A stretch of DNA of 53,394 nt from Methylobacterium aquaticum (GTDB lineage Bacteria; Pseudomonadota; Alphaproteobacteria; Rhizobiales; Beijerinckiaceae): positions 1 to 53,394 of the forward strand of contig NZ_LABX01000217.1 of the NCBI RefSeq assembly GCF_001043915.1. The letters are read 5' to 3'. Shown here in pieces: positions 40,202 through 48,986 of the stretch; position 1 is the first letter of the stretch, and each line of letters begins with the position of its first letter. The notes beneath the pieces were generated by a model. The model saw only the letters and a list, made by a program, of their open reading frames with translations. It ran no database searches and was not told the DNA's origin. A program made the translations under genes and the position numbers.

Positions 40202-41232
40202 ACGACGGCTCCTGCCGCCGTCCCCTCCCGGGGCCGGGTCAGCCGGCCGGCGAGCTTGAGGGCCGCGATCAGGCTGTCGGGCTTGGCCATCCCCTTGCCG
40301 GCGATGTCGAAGGCGGTGCCGTGGTCGGGCGAGGTGCGCAGGAACGGCAGTCCCAGGGTGACGTTGACGCCCTCGTCGAAGGCCAGGGTCTTGATCGGGA
40401 TCAGGGCCTGGTCGTGGGTCGGGGCGAGCGCGACGTCGTAGGTGGCCCGGGCCCGGGCGTGGAACAGCGTGTCGGCCGGGTGCGGGCCGGTGATGGCGAT
40501 GCCCTCTTCCCGCAGGCGCGCGATGGCGGGGGCGAGCACGTCGCGGTCCTCGGTCCCCATCGTGCCGGATTCGCCCGCATGCGGGTTGAGCCCGGCGAGC
40601 ACCAGGCGCGGGGCGGACAGGCCGAATCGGGCGCGCATGTCGCGATCGACGATGCGGGCGGTCTCGACCACGAGATCGGTGGTCAGCAGCTCCGGCACCC
40701 GGCGGAGCGCCACATGGATCGTCACCGGCACCACGGCGAGATCGTCGGACCACAGCAGCATCACGGGCATCGGCGGCGCCGCCCCCGGCTCGGCGGCCAG
40801 CGCCGCCAGGTATTCGGTATGGCCGGGATGCCGGAAGCCCGCTTCGTAGAGCACGTGCTTGGCGATCGGGTTGGTGACCAGGGCGGGGGCCCGTCCGGCT
40901 CGCACCAGCCGCACCGACTCGTCGATCGAGGCGAGCGTGCCGGCGGCGCTCGCCGGATCGGGGATGCCCGGCTCCGCCGCGACGGCCATCCCGCCCGGCA
41001 GCCGCACCACCGGCAGGGCGCGCCCGAACGCCCCGGCGGCCTCCTCCGGCGTGACCGCCGCGAGCGGCACCGCGAGGCCGAGCCGGCCGGCGATCCGGCC
41101 CAGGAAATCCGGGTCGCCGAGGACGAAGAACGGCGCCAGGCCGTGCTCCTCCCGGGCGAGCCAGGCCCGCAGGGTGATCTCCGGGCCGATCCCGGCCGGA
41201 TCGCCCTGTGTCAGCGCGAGGGCAGTGGTCAT
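40198..41232 (-). CDS. pdxA: 4-hydroxythreonine-4-phosphate dehydrogenase
   Basis: 344 residues. Oxidises 4-phosphohydroxy-threonine in de novo pyridoxal phosphate synthesis. Family segments: LTQGDPAGIGPEI at the N-terminus, VTNPIAKHVLYEAGFRHPGHTEYLA with a metal-binding His, LAGLNPHAGESGTMGTED, GPHPADTLFH, APTHDQALIPIKTLAF, and FLRTSPDHGTAFDIAGKG. The start ATG gives MTTALALTQGD, the family norm. It is preceded directly by lptD, with no surA between, and overlaps rsmA. Confidence 0.96.
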   Translation of the reverse strand: MTTALALTQGDPAGIGPEITLRAWLAREEHGLAPFFVLGDPDFLGRIAGRLGLAVPLAAVTPEEAAGAFGRALPVVRLPGGMAVAAEPGIPDPASAAGTLASIDESVRLVRAGRAPALVTNPIAKHVLYEAGFRHPGHTEYLAALAAEPGAAPPMPVMLLWSDDLAVVPVTIHVALRRVPELLTTDLVVETARIVDRDMRARFGLSAPRLVLAGLNPHAGESGTMGTEDRDVLAPAIARLREEGIAITGPHPADTLFHARARATYDVALAPTHDQALIPIKTLAFDEGVNVTLGLPFLRTSPDHGTAFDIAGKGMAKPDSLIAALKLAGRLTRPREGTAAGAVV

Positions 41233-41315
41233 CGCGGGGATCCCCGTCTCGTGGTGGCGCATCCCCGCGCCATGGCATCCCGATTCGTGCCGGGCAAGCG
41301 GTCCGGGACTGCCCG

Positions 41316-43982
41316 TCACCGGGCCGTGGCGATGCCGTCCGCCGTCGTCGTCGTGCTGAGGTTCTGGCGGAAATTCGCCTCGCCGAGGGTGCGCAGCTCG
41401 ATCCGCAGCAGGAAGGTCCGGTTGCGCTCGCGCAGGCCCGAGGCTGTCTCGATCGGCGACGAGAGGTAGCTGAACGACACCGTGGTGCATTCGTCGCGGT
41501 AGCCGAAGCCCAGGCCCGACGACGAGACGTAGAACTTGTCGGCCCGATCGTAGGTCGGCGCCGTGCCGACCGGGTTGAGGAAATACGCCTGGGCCGCCGC
41601 GGCGTAGAACTCGCGCACCTGGAGGTAATGCGAGAGGTCGAACAGCACCGAGCCGGTGACGAACCAGTTCGGCGTGATGTTGTAGAGTGCCGAGGCTTGC
41701 AGGCCCTCGCGGCGGCGATCATAGCCGAGTTCGGGCTGAGCCTCGTAGCGGGCATAGATCAGCGAGGTTTCGAGCGGCAGGAACGGCGCGAACTTCGCGG
41801 TGATGCCGCTCTCCAGCCGCCGGAGCGCGAAGTTGCTGTTGTCGAACCGGGCCCGGGTGATGAAGCTGATATTCTGGTTCGGCGAGACCTGGAAGCGGGT
41901 GACGAAGTCCGACCCGGTGGTCTCGAGGCCGGAATCGCGGCCGACATTGGCGATGTCGCCACGGCGGAACGAGTTGACGCCGGCGAGCGCGATCGACTCG
42001 CCCGCCATGGCGTTCATGTAGAAGCCGTTGCGGCCGGTGATGGAGTACTCGGCGCCGAGATTGGCGCGCACGCCGCCCTCGACCCGGTCATAGCCGGAGA
42101 ACTTGTCCCACTCGAACAGCGAGGTGTCGTCGAAGACGAGGCTCTGGGCGTCCTCGTTCGGCAGGCGGCCGATATGGGTCTCGCTCGGCCGCACGATCAC
42201 CTGGGCGATCGGCGAGACCGTGTGGACCCCGAGCGGTCCCAGATCGGCGACGAACGGATAGCGGTATTCCAGGCCGACCGCCGGCATCACCCGGCCGGAG
42301 AAGTTCGACTCGGGCGAGAACAGGTTGGTGACTTCGTTGTTCTGGTAGCCGGTCGTGTTCGGGTTCACGAAGAAGGCGTCGCCGCGCAGATAGGCGAAGG
42401 GCTGCCAGCGCTGGCCGAACTCGTCCGTGAAGGTGCGCCGCCACGACACCTGGGCGGTGGCCCGGGTGGTGTCGCCGGCGAGCCCGCTCACCAGGCATTG
42501 CCCGCGCTCGAACACCGAGCAGGTGCTGTAGAGCGGGAAGGTGATGCCGTTGACGCTCGGGCTCAGCAGGTAGGTGCCGGTGCGCGGGATCTGGGTGAAC
42601 TGGGTCGCGTCCCGGGTCAGGTGGGTGACGTTCGCCTGGAACCGCACCTCGCCGCCGATCGGGTCGGGACCGTCCCGGCGCTTGTCGTAGTCGATCACCG
42701 GGGCGACCACCGGCTGCTGCTTCTGCCAGTCGAAGGTCGACAGGCCCTTGAAGTAGTAGCCCCGGGCCTCGAACCACGACCGGTCGCCCTGGCCGATCAG
42801 GTAGGCGGTGGACACCGCTTCACGGAAATAGTCCGTGCTGATCGTCTGGTTGCGGATGCGGTAATTGTCGAGGAACCACTTGTCGGTGACGCCGACGATG
42901 TCCCAGCCGGCGCGCCAGTTCTGGCTGAGGTAGAACTGGCCGGCCGATTCGATCGAGCCGCGGAAGTCCCGGTCGCCCGAGCCGAGTGGTCCGGGCAGGA
43001 ACGCGCTCGGGGTCGACTGGAAGATGCCGCTGACCCGCAGGTTGTAGAACCCGTTGGCGAGGCGCTGGCGCCATTCGGCCTGGCCGAGCACCCCCTGCTT
43101 CGACAGGAAGGTCGGCTCAATGGTCAGGTCGTAATCGGGCGCGATGTTCCAGAAGAACGGCGTGCCGATGCCGTAGCCGAGCACGTTCGAGGACACGAAG
43201 TGCGGCGCCAGGAAGCCGGTATCGCGCCGGACCGTCGGATCGGGCGAGTAGAAATAAGGCAGGTAGACGATCGGGATGCCGGCCACTTCGAGGGTCGAAT
43301 CCTCGTAGTAGATCCGGCGCTCCTCGTTGTTGTGGATGATCCGGGCCGACTTCACCTGCCACAGGGGCGGCCGCTCGGGATGATCCTTGCACGGCTCGCA
43401 GGCGGTGTAGGTGCCGTATTCGAAGGTCGTGGTCTGGCCCTCGACGCGCTCCGCCCGCGGGGCGGAGAAGCGCACCCGGGCTGGACGCCCGCGCTGCTCG
43501 ATGGTCTGCTGGATGCGCAGCGAATCGATGAAGCCAGACTTGAAGTCGTCGGTCAGCTCCATCCGGTCGCCGGTCACGACCGCACCGGTCTCGTCGGTGA
43601 GGCGGACATTCCCCTCGGCGAACACCCGGCCGCTGTTGCGATCGTAGCGCACCCGGTCGGCCAGCAGGGTGCGCGGGCCGTAATGCAGCTCGGCATTGCC
43701 GACCGCCGAGACCGTGTTGCGGTCGTTGTCGTAGACGAGTTCCTTCGCCTCGACCAGCAGGCGCTCGCTGCCGCCCCCCTTGGCGGCGGTCTTGGACGAG
43801 CCGGCCGCGAGGCGGTCGTTGAGCGTGCCTTGCGCGCGCGCAGCCTCGCCCGTGCCCACCGTCACGGCGGCGGCGAGCAGCACCGTCAGGGATCCCGTGA
43901 CCGCGGCGCCCGCGGTCCTACGCACGACTCGACCCATCCCCGCACCCGCTAGCCCCGCGCCACGTCGCCGAAGGTTCGGCAT
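41316..43982 (-). CDS. lptD: LPS-assembly protein LptD
   Basis: 888 residues. Outer-membrane beta-barrel that inserts lipopolysaccharide into the outer leaflet together with LptE. Signal peptide at the N-terminus (TGSLTVLLAAAVTVGTGEAARAQ). The OstA/LptA-like jellyroll follows (LLVEAKELVYDNDRNTVSAV, VRLTDETGAVVTGDRMELTDDFKSGF in pieces). The conserved YTACEPCKDHPERPPLW holds a Cys pair, and IPIVYLPYFYSPDP is strongly conserved. The barrel ends in LLRIELRTLGEANFRQ. The ATG overlaps the lptG stop; an ATG 15 codons later (MGRVVRRT) may be the true start. Confidence 0.95.
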   Translation of the reverse strand: MPNLRRRGAGLAGAGMGRVVRRTAGAAVTGSLTVLLAAAVTVGTGEAARAQGTLNDRLAAGSSKTAAKGGGSERLLVEAKELVYDNDRNTVSAVGNAELHYGPRTLLADRVRYDRNSGRVFAEGNVRLTDETGAVVTGDRMELTDDFKSGFIDSLRIQQTIEQRGRPARVRFSAPRAERVEGQTTTFEYGTYTACEPCKDHPERPPLWQVKSARIIHNNEERRIYYEDSTLEVAGIPIVYLPYFYSPDPTVRRDTGFLAPHFVSSNVLGYGIGTPFFWNIAPDYDLTIEPTFLSKQGVLGQAEWRQRLANGFYNLRVSGIFQSTPSAFLPGPLGSGDRDFRGSIESAGQFYLSQNWRAGWDIVGVTDKWFLDNYRIRNQTISTDYFREAVSTAYLIGQGDRSWFEARGYYFKGLSTFDWQKQQPVVAPVIDYDKRRDGPDPIGGEVRFQANVTHLTRDATQFTQIPRTGTYLLSPSVNGITFPLYSTCSVFERGQCLVSGLAGDTTRATAQVSWRRTFTDEFGQRWQPFAYLRGDAFFVNPNTTGYQNNEVTNLFSPESNFSGRVMPAVGLEYRYPFVADLGPLGVHTVSPIAQVIVRPSETHIGRLPNEDAQSLVFDDTSLFEWDKFSGYDRVEGGVRANLGAEYSITGRNGFYMNAMAGESIALAGVNSFRRGDIANVGRDSGLETTGSDFVTRFQVSPNQNISFITRARFDNSNFALRRLESGITAKFAPFLPLETSLIYARYEAQPELGYDRRREGLQASALYNITPNWFVTGSVLFDLSHYLQVREFYAAAAQAYFLNPVGTAPTYDRADKFYVSSSGLGFGYRDECTTVSFSYLSSPIETASGLRERNRTFLLRIELRTLGEANFRQNLSTTTTADGIATAR

Positions 43983-45070
43983 CAGCCATCCTCCAGGTGC
44001 AGAAGCGCGAGCGTTCCGAGAAGACTCCCTACCACGGCCGGGAACCACGCCGCCACAGGAGCCGCGACCAATCCAGAGGCGCCGAGGCCCTCCATCACCT
44101 GGCGTGCCACGTAGAGCACGAAGCCCGCCGCGACGCCGCCGAGCACCATCTTGCCGATGCCACCAAAGCGGAAGAACCTTAACGAAACCGACGCGGCCAC
44201 CAGCACCATCGCCAGGAACAGCACCGGGCGCGCCATCAGCACATCGTACTGCAACCGGTAGCGCGTGGCGTCGAGTCCCGCCCGCTCGGTCCGGGCGATC
44301 GTCTGCCTCAGTTGCCAGAAAGGCACGGATTCCGGCGGGGTGAAGCGCTGGCGCACCTGCGACGGATCGAGGGTCGAGGCGATCAGATAGGTGTCGTAGC
44401 TCTGCGGCTCCTGGTCGAGACCCTGCACGCGCACGTCCTGCAACTCCCAATAGCCGTCATGCAGGGTGGCCCGGGCCGCCTGCATCTGCTGGGTGAAGGC
44501 GCCCGCCTCGTCGAAGGTGAAGACCGCGACGCCGGCGAGCGTCGTGGTGCCCTCGATCGCGGTCTCGGCCCGGATGATCGCCTGGCCGTCGAGGCTGCGC
44601 TGGCGGATCCACAGGTCCTTGCCGGAGGCCGCCTTCGACGAGCGGGCGAAGATCTTGGCCTCGATCTCGGTCGAGCGCTGCTTCAGGTCGGCCGAGACCG
44701 GGTTGTAGACCCCGACCGTGAAGGCGCCGATGCCGAGGGCCACGAACGCGCCCGGCTGGAGGAACTGCCAGGCCGAGATGCCGGCGGCGCGGGCCACCAC
44801 CAGTTCGAGCTTGCGGCTGAGCTGGAGGAGGGCCGCCATGGCGCCGAACAGGATCGCGAAGGGCAGCACCTGCTCGGCCACCGCCGGGGTGCGGAACAGG
44901 GCGAGCCGCGCCATCACGGCGGCCGAGGCGCCCTCGGCGTCGCCGGCACGCCGCATCAGCTCGACGAAGTCGAGGGTGTAGACGAGGGCGAAGACCGTGA
45001 GGAAGACCCCCAGGATCATGCGCAGGAACCGGGCCGCCAGGTAGCGGCCGAGGGTGAATCCGATCAGCAT
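43982..45070 (-). CDS. lptG: LPS export ABC transporter permease LptG
   Basis: 362 residues, YjgP/YjgQ family. With LptF and LptB it pulls lipopolysaccharide out of the inner membrane. Transmembrane helices cluster at the two ends: FLRMILGVFLTVFALVYTLDF, EQVLPFAILFGAMAALL, and PVLFLAMVLVAASVSLRFF in the C-terminal half. A large periplasmic jellyroll lies between (about residues 130-270). ELVVARAAGISAWQFLQP is the family coupling-helix signature. Length is normal. It sits six bases behind lptF and overlaps lptD. Confidence 0.95.
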   Translation of the reverse strand: MLIGFTLGRYLAARFLRMILGVFLTVFALVYTLDFVELMRRAGDAEGASAAVMARLALFRTPAVAEQVLPFAILFGAMAALLQLSRKLELVVARAAGISAWQFLQPGAFVALGIGAFTVGVYNPVSADLKQRSTEIEAKIFARSSKAASGKDLWIRQRSLDGQAIIRAETAIEGTTTLAGVAVFTFDEAGAFTQQMQAARATLHDGYWELQDVRVQGLDQEPQSYDTYLIASTLDPSQVRQRFTPPESVPFWQLRQTIARTERAGLDATRYRLQYDVLMARPVLFLAMVLVAASVSLRFFRFGGIGKMVLGGVAAGFVLYVARQVMEGLGASGLVAAPVAAWFPAVVGSLLGTLALLHLEDG

Positions 45071-45076
45071 CGCGGC

Positions 45077-46243
45077 TCAGCCCGCCCGGGCCCGCAGGAC
45101 CGGGACCGCCTCCGAGAACCGTCGCAGGCGCGCGGCGACGCCCGCATTGAAGGCCCGCACCCGGCTGCCCTGATAGGCGACGAGGAGCGAGAGGGCGATG
45201 GCGACGAGCGGCACGGCATAGACCGCGATCACGGCGCCCTGGCTGCGCACCGCCGCGCTCGAGGCGGCGAAGCCGGCGATCCGCAACCCCACAACCGCCG
45301 CGATGGCGCCCGCGACGGCGAGCCCGCGGCCCTGGCGGGTGGTGCGGGGATCGCCGAGCGCCGCGAAGGCGATCAGCCCGAGCGCCAGGGGGTAGAGCCA
45401 GGACGACAGCCGGTCGTGCAGCTCGGCCCGGAAGCGGCCCTTGGTCAGCTTGTAGTAGGTCTCGTCCGGGTTCGGGAACAGCAGCTGCGCGGTCGAGCGC
45501 TCCCGCGGCTTGTAGATCGTGTCGGAATCGGGCGGCGTGAACGCCGCGAGGTCGACGGCGTAGCGCTGGAAGGTGATGATCGACGAATCGCGGCTGTTCG
45601 GCTGCTGGCGGTGGATGCTGCCCTTCTCGAGCACCAGGTAGGTCTGGCCGTCGAGATCGACCGCCTGGCCGCGCTCGGCGAGGTAGACCACGTTGCGCCC
45701 GGCCTCGCGCCGGTCCTGCATGAAGATGCCGAGCAAGGCCCCGTTCGGCGCCCGCTCACGGAAATGGAAGGTGATGCCGCTGTCCAGGCTGGTGAACTGC
45801 CCTTCCTTGACCACGTTGGCGATGAAGTCGCCGCGCACCCGGGTCAGCACGTCGCGCAATTCCTGGAAGCTCGACGGCATGACCTGGATGGTCAGGAAGC
45901 CGATCGCCGCGCTGACGATGAGGGCGAGCGTCAGGAAGGGCCGCATCAGGTGGCGCGGCGACATGCCCGCCGCGCTCATCACGATCAGCTCGGAATCGCC
46001 GTTGAGCTTGTTCAGCGCATAGACCACCGCGATGAACAGGGCGACCGGGGCGATCACGGTGATCAGGGTCGGCAGCGACAGGCCGGTGATCAGGAAGAAG
46101 ATCACCAGGGTCTGGCCCTTGGCGGTGATCAGGTCGAGTTCGCGCAGGGCCTGCGTCACCCAGATCACGCCGGTGAGGCCGATCAGGCACGACAGGAAGG
46201 CCCCGAGGGCGATGCGGAAGATGTATCGCTCGATCTGTCTCAT
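45077..46243 (-). CDS. lptF: LPS export ABC transporter permease LptF
   Basis: 388 residues, YjgP/YjgQ family, beginning MRQIERYIFRIALGAFLSCL. Family signatures: LNKLNGDSELIVMSAAGMSPRHLMRPFL in overlapping pieces, the periplasmic domain with GDFIANVVKEGQFTSLDSGITFHF, and ELHDRLSSWLYPLALGLIAFAALG. The pairing with LptG is as expected. It is the first gene of the minus-strand operon. Its promoter must lie in the tandem-repeat-containing spacer shared with pepA. Confidence 0.95.
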   Translation of the reverse strand: MRQIERYIFRIALGAFLSCLIGLTGVIWVTQALRELDLITAKGQTLVIFFLITGLSLPTLITVIAPVALFIAVVYALNKLNGDSELIVMSAAGMSPRHLMRPFLTLALIVSAAIGFLTIQVMPSSFQELRDVLTRVRGDFIANVVKEGQFTSLDSGITFHFRERAPNGALLGIFMQDRREAGRNVVYLAERGQAVDLDGQTYLVLEKGSIHRQQPNSRDSSIITFQRYAVDLAAFTPPDSDTIYKPRERSTAQLLFPNPDETYYKLTKGRFRAELHDRLSSWLYPLALGLIAFAALGDPRTTRQGRGLAVAGAIAAVVGLRIAGFAASSAAVRSQGAVIAVYAVPLVAIALSLLVAYQGSRVRAFNAGVAARLRRFSEAVPVLRARAG

Positions 46244-46691
46244 CGGCCGGCTGCGGTCGGGCCCCCTTCCGCGTCGATGCTGGTTAGGCGTCCCCCGCCG
46301 GCCGCACAAGCACCGGGTGCCGTGAAGCACGGCAAGTGCGGCCTTTTCCGGGCGGGCGCGCTGAAGTGGCCACAGATGCGCGCCCGCTGGTGGCGCGCTG
46401 AAGCGGCCACAGATGCGCGCCCGCTGGTGGCGCGCTGAAGTGGCCACAGATGCGCGCCCGCTGGTGGCGCGCTGAAGTGGCCACAGGTGCGCGCCCGCTG
46501 GTGGCGCGCTGAAGCGGCCACAGATGCGCGCCCGCCGTTGGCGCGCTGATTGGGTCGCAGGTGCCGCTCCGCACGAAGCGGGTTGTCGCACACCCGGTCG
46601 CGTTGCGCTCGAAGGCGTCCCACCGCTACACAGGACCGACGCGGCGCCCCTCAGAGGCGCGCGATCCAAGGAACGGGACGAAAGCAACGCC
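46244..46691. other. 448-base divergent spacer between lptF and pepA
   Basis: It holds a 37-bp tandem-repeat array across about 190 bases, described separately. The remainder toward pepA (46550-46691) has no gene that I can support; a frame open into pepA is Arg/Pro-rich. Promoters for both essential flanking genes must lie here or within the array. Confidence 0.6.
46355..46550. repeat. 37-bp tandem repeat array (five units plus a partial)
   Basis: CTGAAG-type unit starts fall exactly 37 bases apart at 46361, 46398, 46435, 46472 and 46509, with a degenerate sixth at 46546. Units are near identical: GAAGTGG or GAAGCGG, then CCACAGATGCGCGCCCGCTGG. The junction GCGCGCC-cgctggt-GGCGCGC forms a 7-bp hairpin with a 7-base loop in most units. 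37 is not a multiple of three, so it is not coding. There are no unique spacers, so it is not a CRISPR. Confidence 0.92.
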
Positions 46692-48203
46692 ATGGCGGAC
46701 GGCATCAGCATCGAGATCGAAACCCTCGCCGCGTCCGGGGCGGTCCTCAAGCCCGGCGGCGACCTCGTGCTGTTCGTCGGCGAGGACCTCGCCCTGTCGC
46801 CGCGGGCCGCCGAGATCGCGGGTCCCGGCGTGGCCGATCTGGTGGCACGCGCGGCGGGCGTCGAGCGGTTCAAGGGCAAGGCGTCGAGCGCGATGGTGCT
46901 CACCGCCCCGGCGGGTCTGACGGTCGAGCGGCTGCTGGTGATCGGCACCGGGTCGGACAATGCCTCCGCCCGCGACTGGGCGACCTTGGGCGGCTACACC
47001 GCCGGCAAGCTCGGCAGCCGCTCCGCGACCGTGGTGCTCGAATGGCCCGGCACCGCGCCCGGCACCGACGAGGTCGCGGCGTTCTCGCTCGGCGCGCGGC
47101 TGCGCGCCTACAAGTTCGACCGCTACAAGAGCAAGAAGTCGCCCGAGGGCGAGGAGGCGGGCGGGGGAGGGCGCCTGACCCTGCTGGTGCCCGAGAATGC
47201 CGGCCTGAAGAAGGCCCTGCGCGGCGCCGAGGGTCTGGCCGAGGGCGTGATCCTCGCCCGCGAGCTGGTCAACGAGCCGCCGAACGTCCTCGACCCGGAG
47301 GAATTCGCCCGCCGTGCCTCCGCGCTGGAGAAGCTCGGCGTCGAGATCGAGATTCTCGACGAGAAGGACATGAAGAAGCTCGGCATGCGGGCGCTGCTCG
47401 CCGTCGCGCAGGGCTCGGCCAAGGAGGCCCGGGTCGTCATCATGCGCTGGAACGGCGCCGAGGATTCCTCCGAGGCGCCGGTGGCCTTCGTCGGCAAGGG
47501 CGTGACCTTCGATTCCGGCGGCATCTCCATCAAGGGGAGCGGCGGCATGGAGGACATGAAGGGCGACATGGCGGGCGCGGCCTGCGTGGTCGGCCTGATG
47601 CATGCGCTCGCCAGCCGCAACGCCAAGGTGAACGCCCTCGGCGCCATCGGCCTCGTCGAGAACATGCCCGACGGCAAGGCCCAGCGCCCGGGCGACATCG
47701 TCACCTCGCTGTCGGGCCAGACGATCGAGATCATCAACACCGACGCCGAAGGCCGCTTGGTGCTCGCCGACGTGCTCTGGCACGTTCAGCAGACCTACAA
47801 GCCGCGCTTCATGATCGACCTCGCGACCCTGACCGGCGCGATCCTGGTGGCGCTCGGCCAGGAATTCGCCGGCATGTTCTCGAACAACGACGAGCTGGCG
47901 CAGCGGCTGTCCGCCGCCGGCGAGGCCACCGGCGAGAAGGTCTGGCGCATGCCGCTGGCCCCCGGCTTCGACAAGCTGATCGATTCGAAATTCGCCGACA
48001 TGAAGAACACCGGCGGCCGGCACGGCGGCTCGGCCACGGCGGCGCAGTTCCTCAAGCGCTACGTCAATGACGTGCCGTGGATCCACCTTGACATCGCCGG
48101 GGTCGGGATGGGCTCGCCGGCCACTGAGACCAACCGCTCCTGGGGCTCGGGCTGGGGCGTGCGCCTGCTCGACCGCCTCGTGCGCGACCATTACGAGGCG
48201 TGA
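46692..48203 (+). CDS. pepA: Leucyl aminopeptidase
   Basis: 503 residues, M17 family. A cytosolic hexameric dizinc/manganese aminopeptidase that removes N-terminal residues; PepA homologues in E. coli also bind DNA. The variable N-terminal domain is followed by RELVNEPPNVLDPEEFARRA, AVAQGSAKEARVV, VGKGVTFDSGGISIKGSGGM in pieces with the metal-binding Lys and Asp, DMKGDMAGAACVVGLMHAL, the signature NTDAEGRLVLADVLW at about residue 349, and GQEFAGMFSNNDELA. The start is the ATG giving MADGISIEIETL. It overlaps the following membrane protein gene by four bases. Confidence 0.97.
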   Translation: MADGISIEIETLAASGAVLKPGGDLVLFVGEDLALSPRAAEIAGPGVADLVARAAGVERFKGKASSAMVLTAPAGLTVERLLVIGTGSDNASARDWATLGGYTAGKLGSRSATVVLEWPGTAPGTDEVAAFSLGARLRAYKFDRYKSKKSPEGEEAGGGGRLTLLVPENAGLKKALRGAEGLAEGVILARELVNEPPNVLDPEEFARRASALEKLGVEIEILDEKDMKKLGMRALLAVAQGSAKEARVVIMRWNGAEDSSEAPVAFVGKGVTFDSGGISIKGSGGMEDMKGDMAGAACVVGLMHALASRNAKVNALGAIGLVENMPDGKAQRPGDIVTSLSGQTIEIINTDAEGRLVLADVLWHVQQTYKPRFMIDLATLTGAILVALGQEFAGMFSNNDELAQRLSAAGEATGEKVWRMPLAPGFDKLIDSKFADMKNTGGRHGGSATAAQFLKRYVNDVPWIHLDIAGVGMGSPATETNRSWGSGWGVRLLDRLVRDHYEA

Positions 48204-48931
48204 GCGCCGCGGCTGGCGCCCTGCCGGGCGCCGTTCCCGTGACCGCCTCCCGGACGGGGCGCCTCGCCGCCCTGATCCCCCTCGGGGCGGCCCTTGCGGC
48301 GGTGGCGCTCGCCGCCGCATCCGGCGCGACCCAGGCCAGCCTGGCCTCGGCCGGACTCGATCCGTGGGTCTACGGCTTCTTCGCCGACCGTTACCCGCTG
48401 TTCGTCGCAGCCATCGCCTACGGCGTCGCCCGGGCGGCCCTGCTGCTGCTTCCCGCACCGACCTGGCGCGGCGGGCTCGGGGCGGTGCTCGGGCTCGTCC
48501 TCGTCATCGCCCTGACGCTGCATCCGACCTATGGCGGGCTGGTGCTGCGGGCCGGATTCTCGGTCGGCGGCATCGCCTTCCTGTCCGGCCAGCCGATGGC
48601 CCTGGCGCAGGGGCTCGGCGCGGTCGCGGCGGCGTCGGTGCTCGGCGGGGCCCTCGGTCTCGCCGCCCTGGTCGGCCGTGGCCTGCCGCGTCGGGGCGAG
48701 TGGCGCAGGGCCCTCGTCCGGGCGCTCCTGCGGTTCGTCGCGCTCGCCTGGGCCCTCGGCCTCGTCGCCGCGGCGCGGGATCTCGGCCTGTCGGGTTTCC
48801 CACGCCTGCCGCTCTCCGGTGCGCAGGCGGTGCTGGCTCTGGGACTCGTGCTCGCGGCGTTCCTGCCGCACACGATCCTCAGCCTCGTCGATCCGCACAG
48901 CTCAGTTGAAACGGCCCCGGGGAGGCGGTAA
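48200..48931 (+). CDS. Polytopic membrane protein of unknown function
   Basis: 243 residues from a GTG overlapping the pepA stop (GTGA). About five to six hydrophobic segments are seen, e.g. LAALIPLGAALAAVALAAAS, LGAVLGLVLVIALTL, LGAVAAASVLGGALGLAALVG, VRALLRFVALAWALGLVAA and AVLALGLVLAAFLPHTIL. The loop DPWVYGFFADRYPLFVAAIAYG is the most distinctive part. I recognise no family; similar Ala/Leu-rich proteins are annotated as hypothetical in related bacteria. Coupling to pepA suggests co-expression. Confidence 0.72.
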   Translation: MSAAAGALPGAVPVTASRTGRLAALIPLGAALAAVALAAASGATQASLASAGLDPWVYGFFADRYPLFVAAIAYGVARAALLLLPAPTWRGGLGAVLGLVLVIALTLHPTYGGLVLRAGFSVGGIAFLSGQPMALAQGLGAVAAASVLGGALGLAALVGRGLPRRGEWRRALVRALLRFVALAWALGLVAAARDLGLSGFPRLPLSGAQAVLALGLVLAAFLPHTILSLVDPHSSVETAPGRR

Positions 48932-48986
48932 CCGGGAGGCAAGCCGGAGCCCGTCGAGGCATCCGGCACCGGGAGGCTTGCCGTTC

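Noticed and set aside
46355..46550. CRISPR array
   Set aside because: The repeats are head-to-tail with a constant 37-bp period and no unique spacers, and no cas gene is present. It is a plain tandem array.
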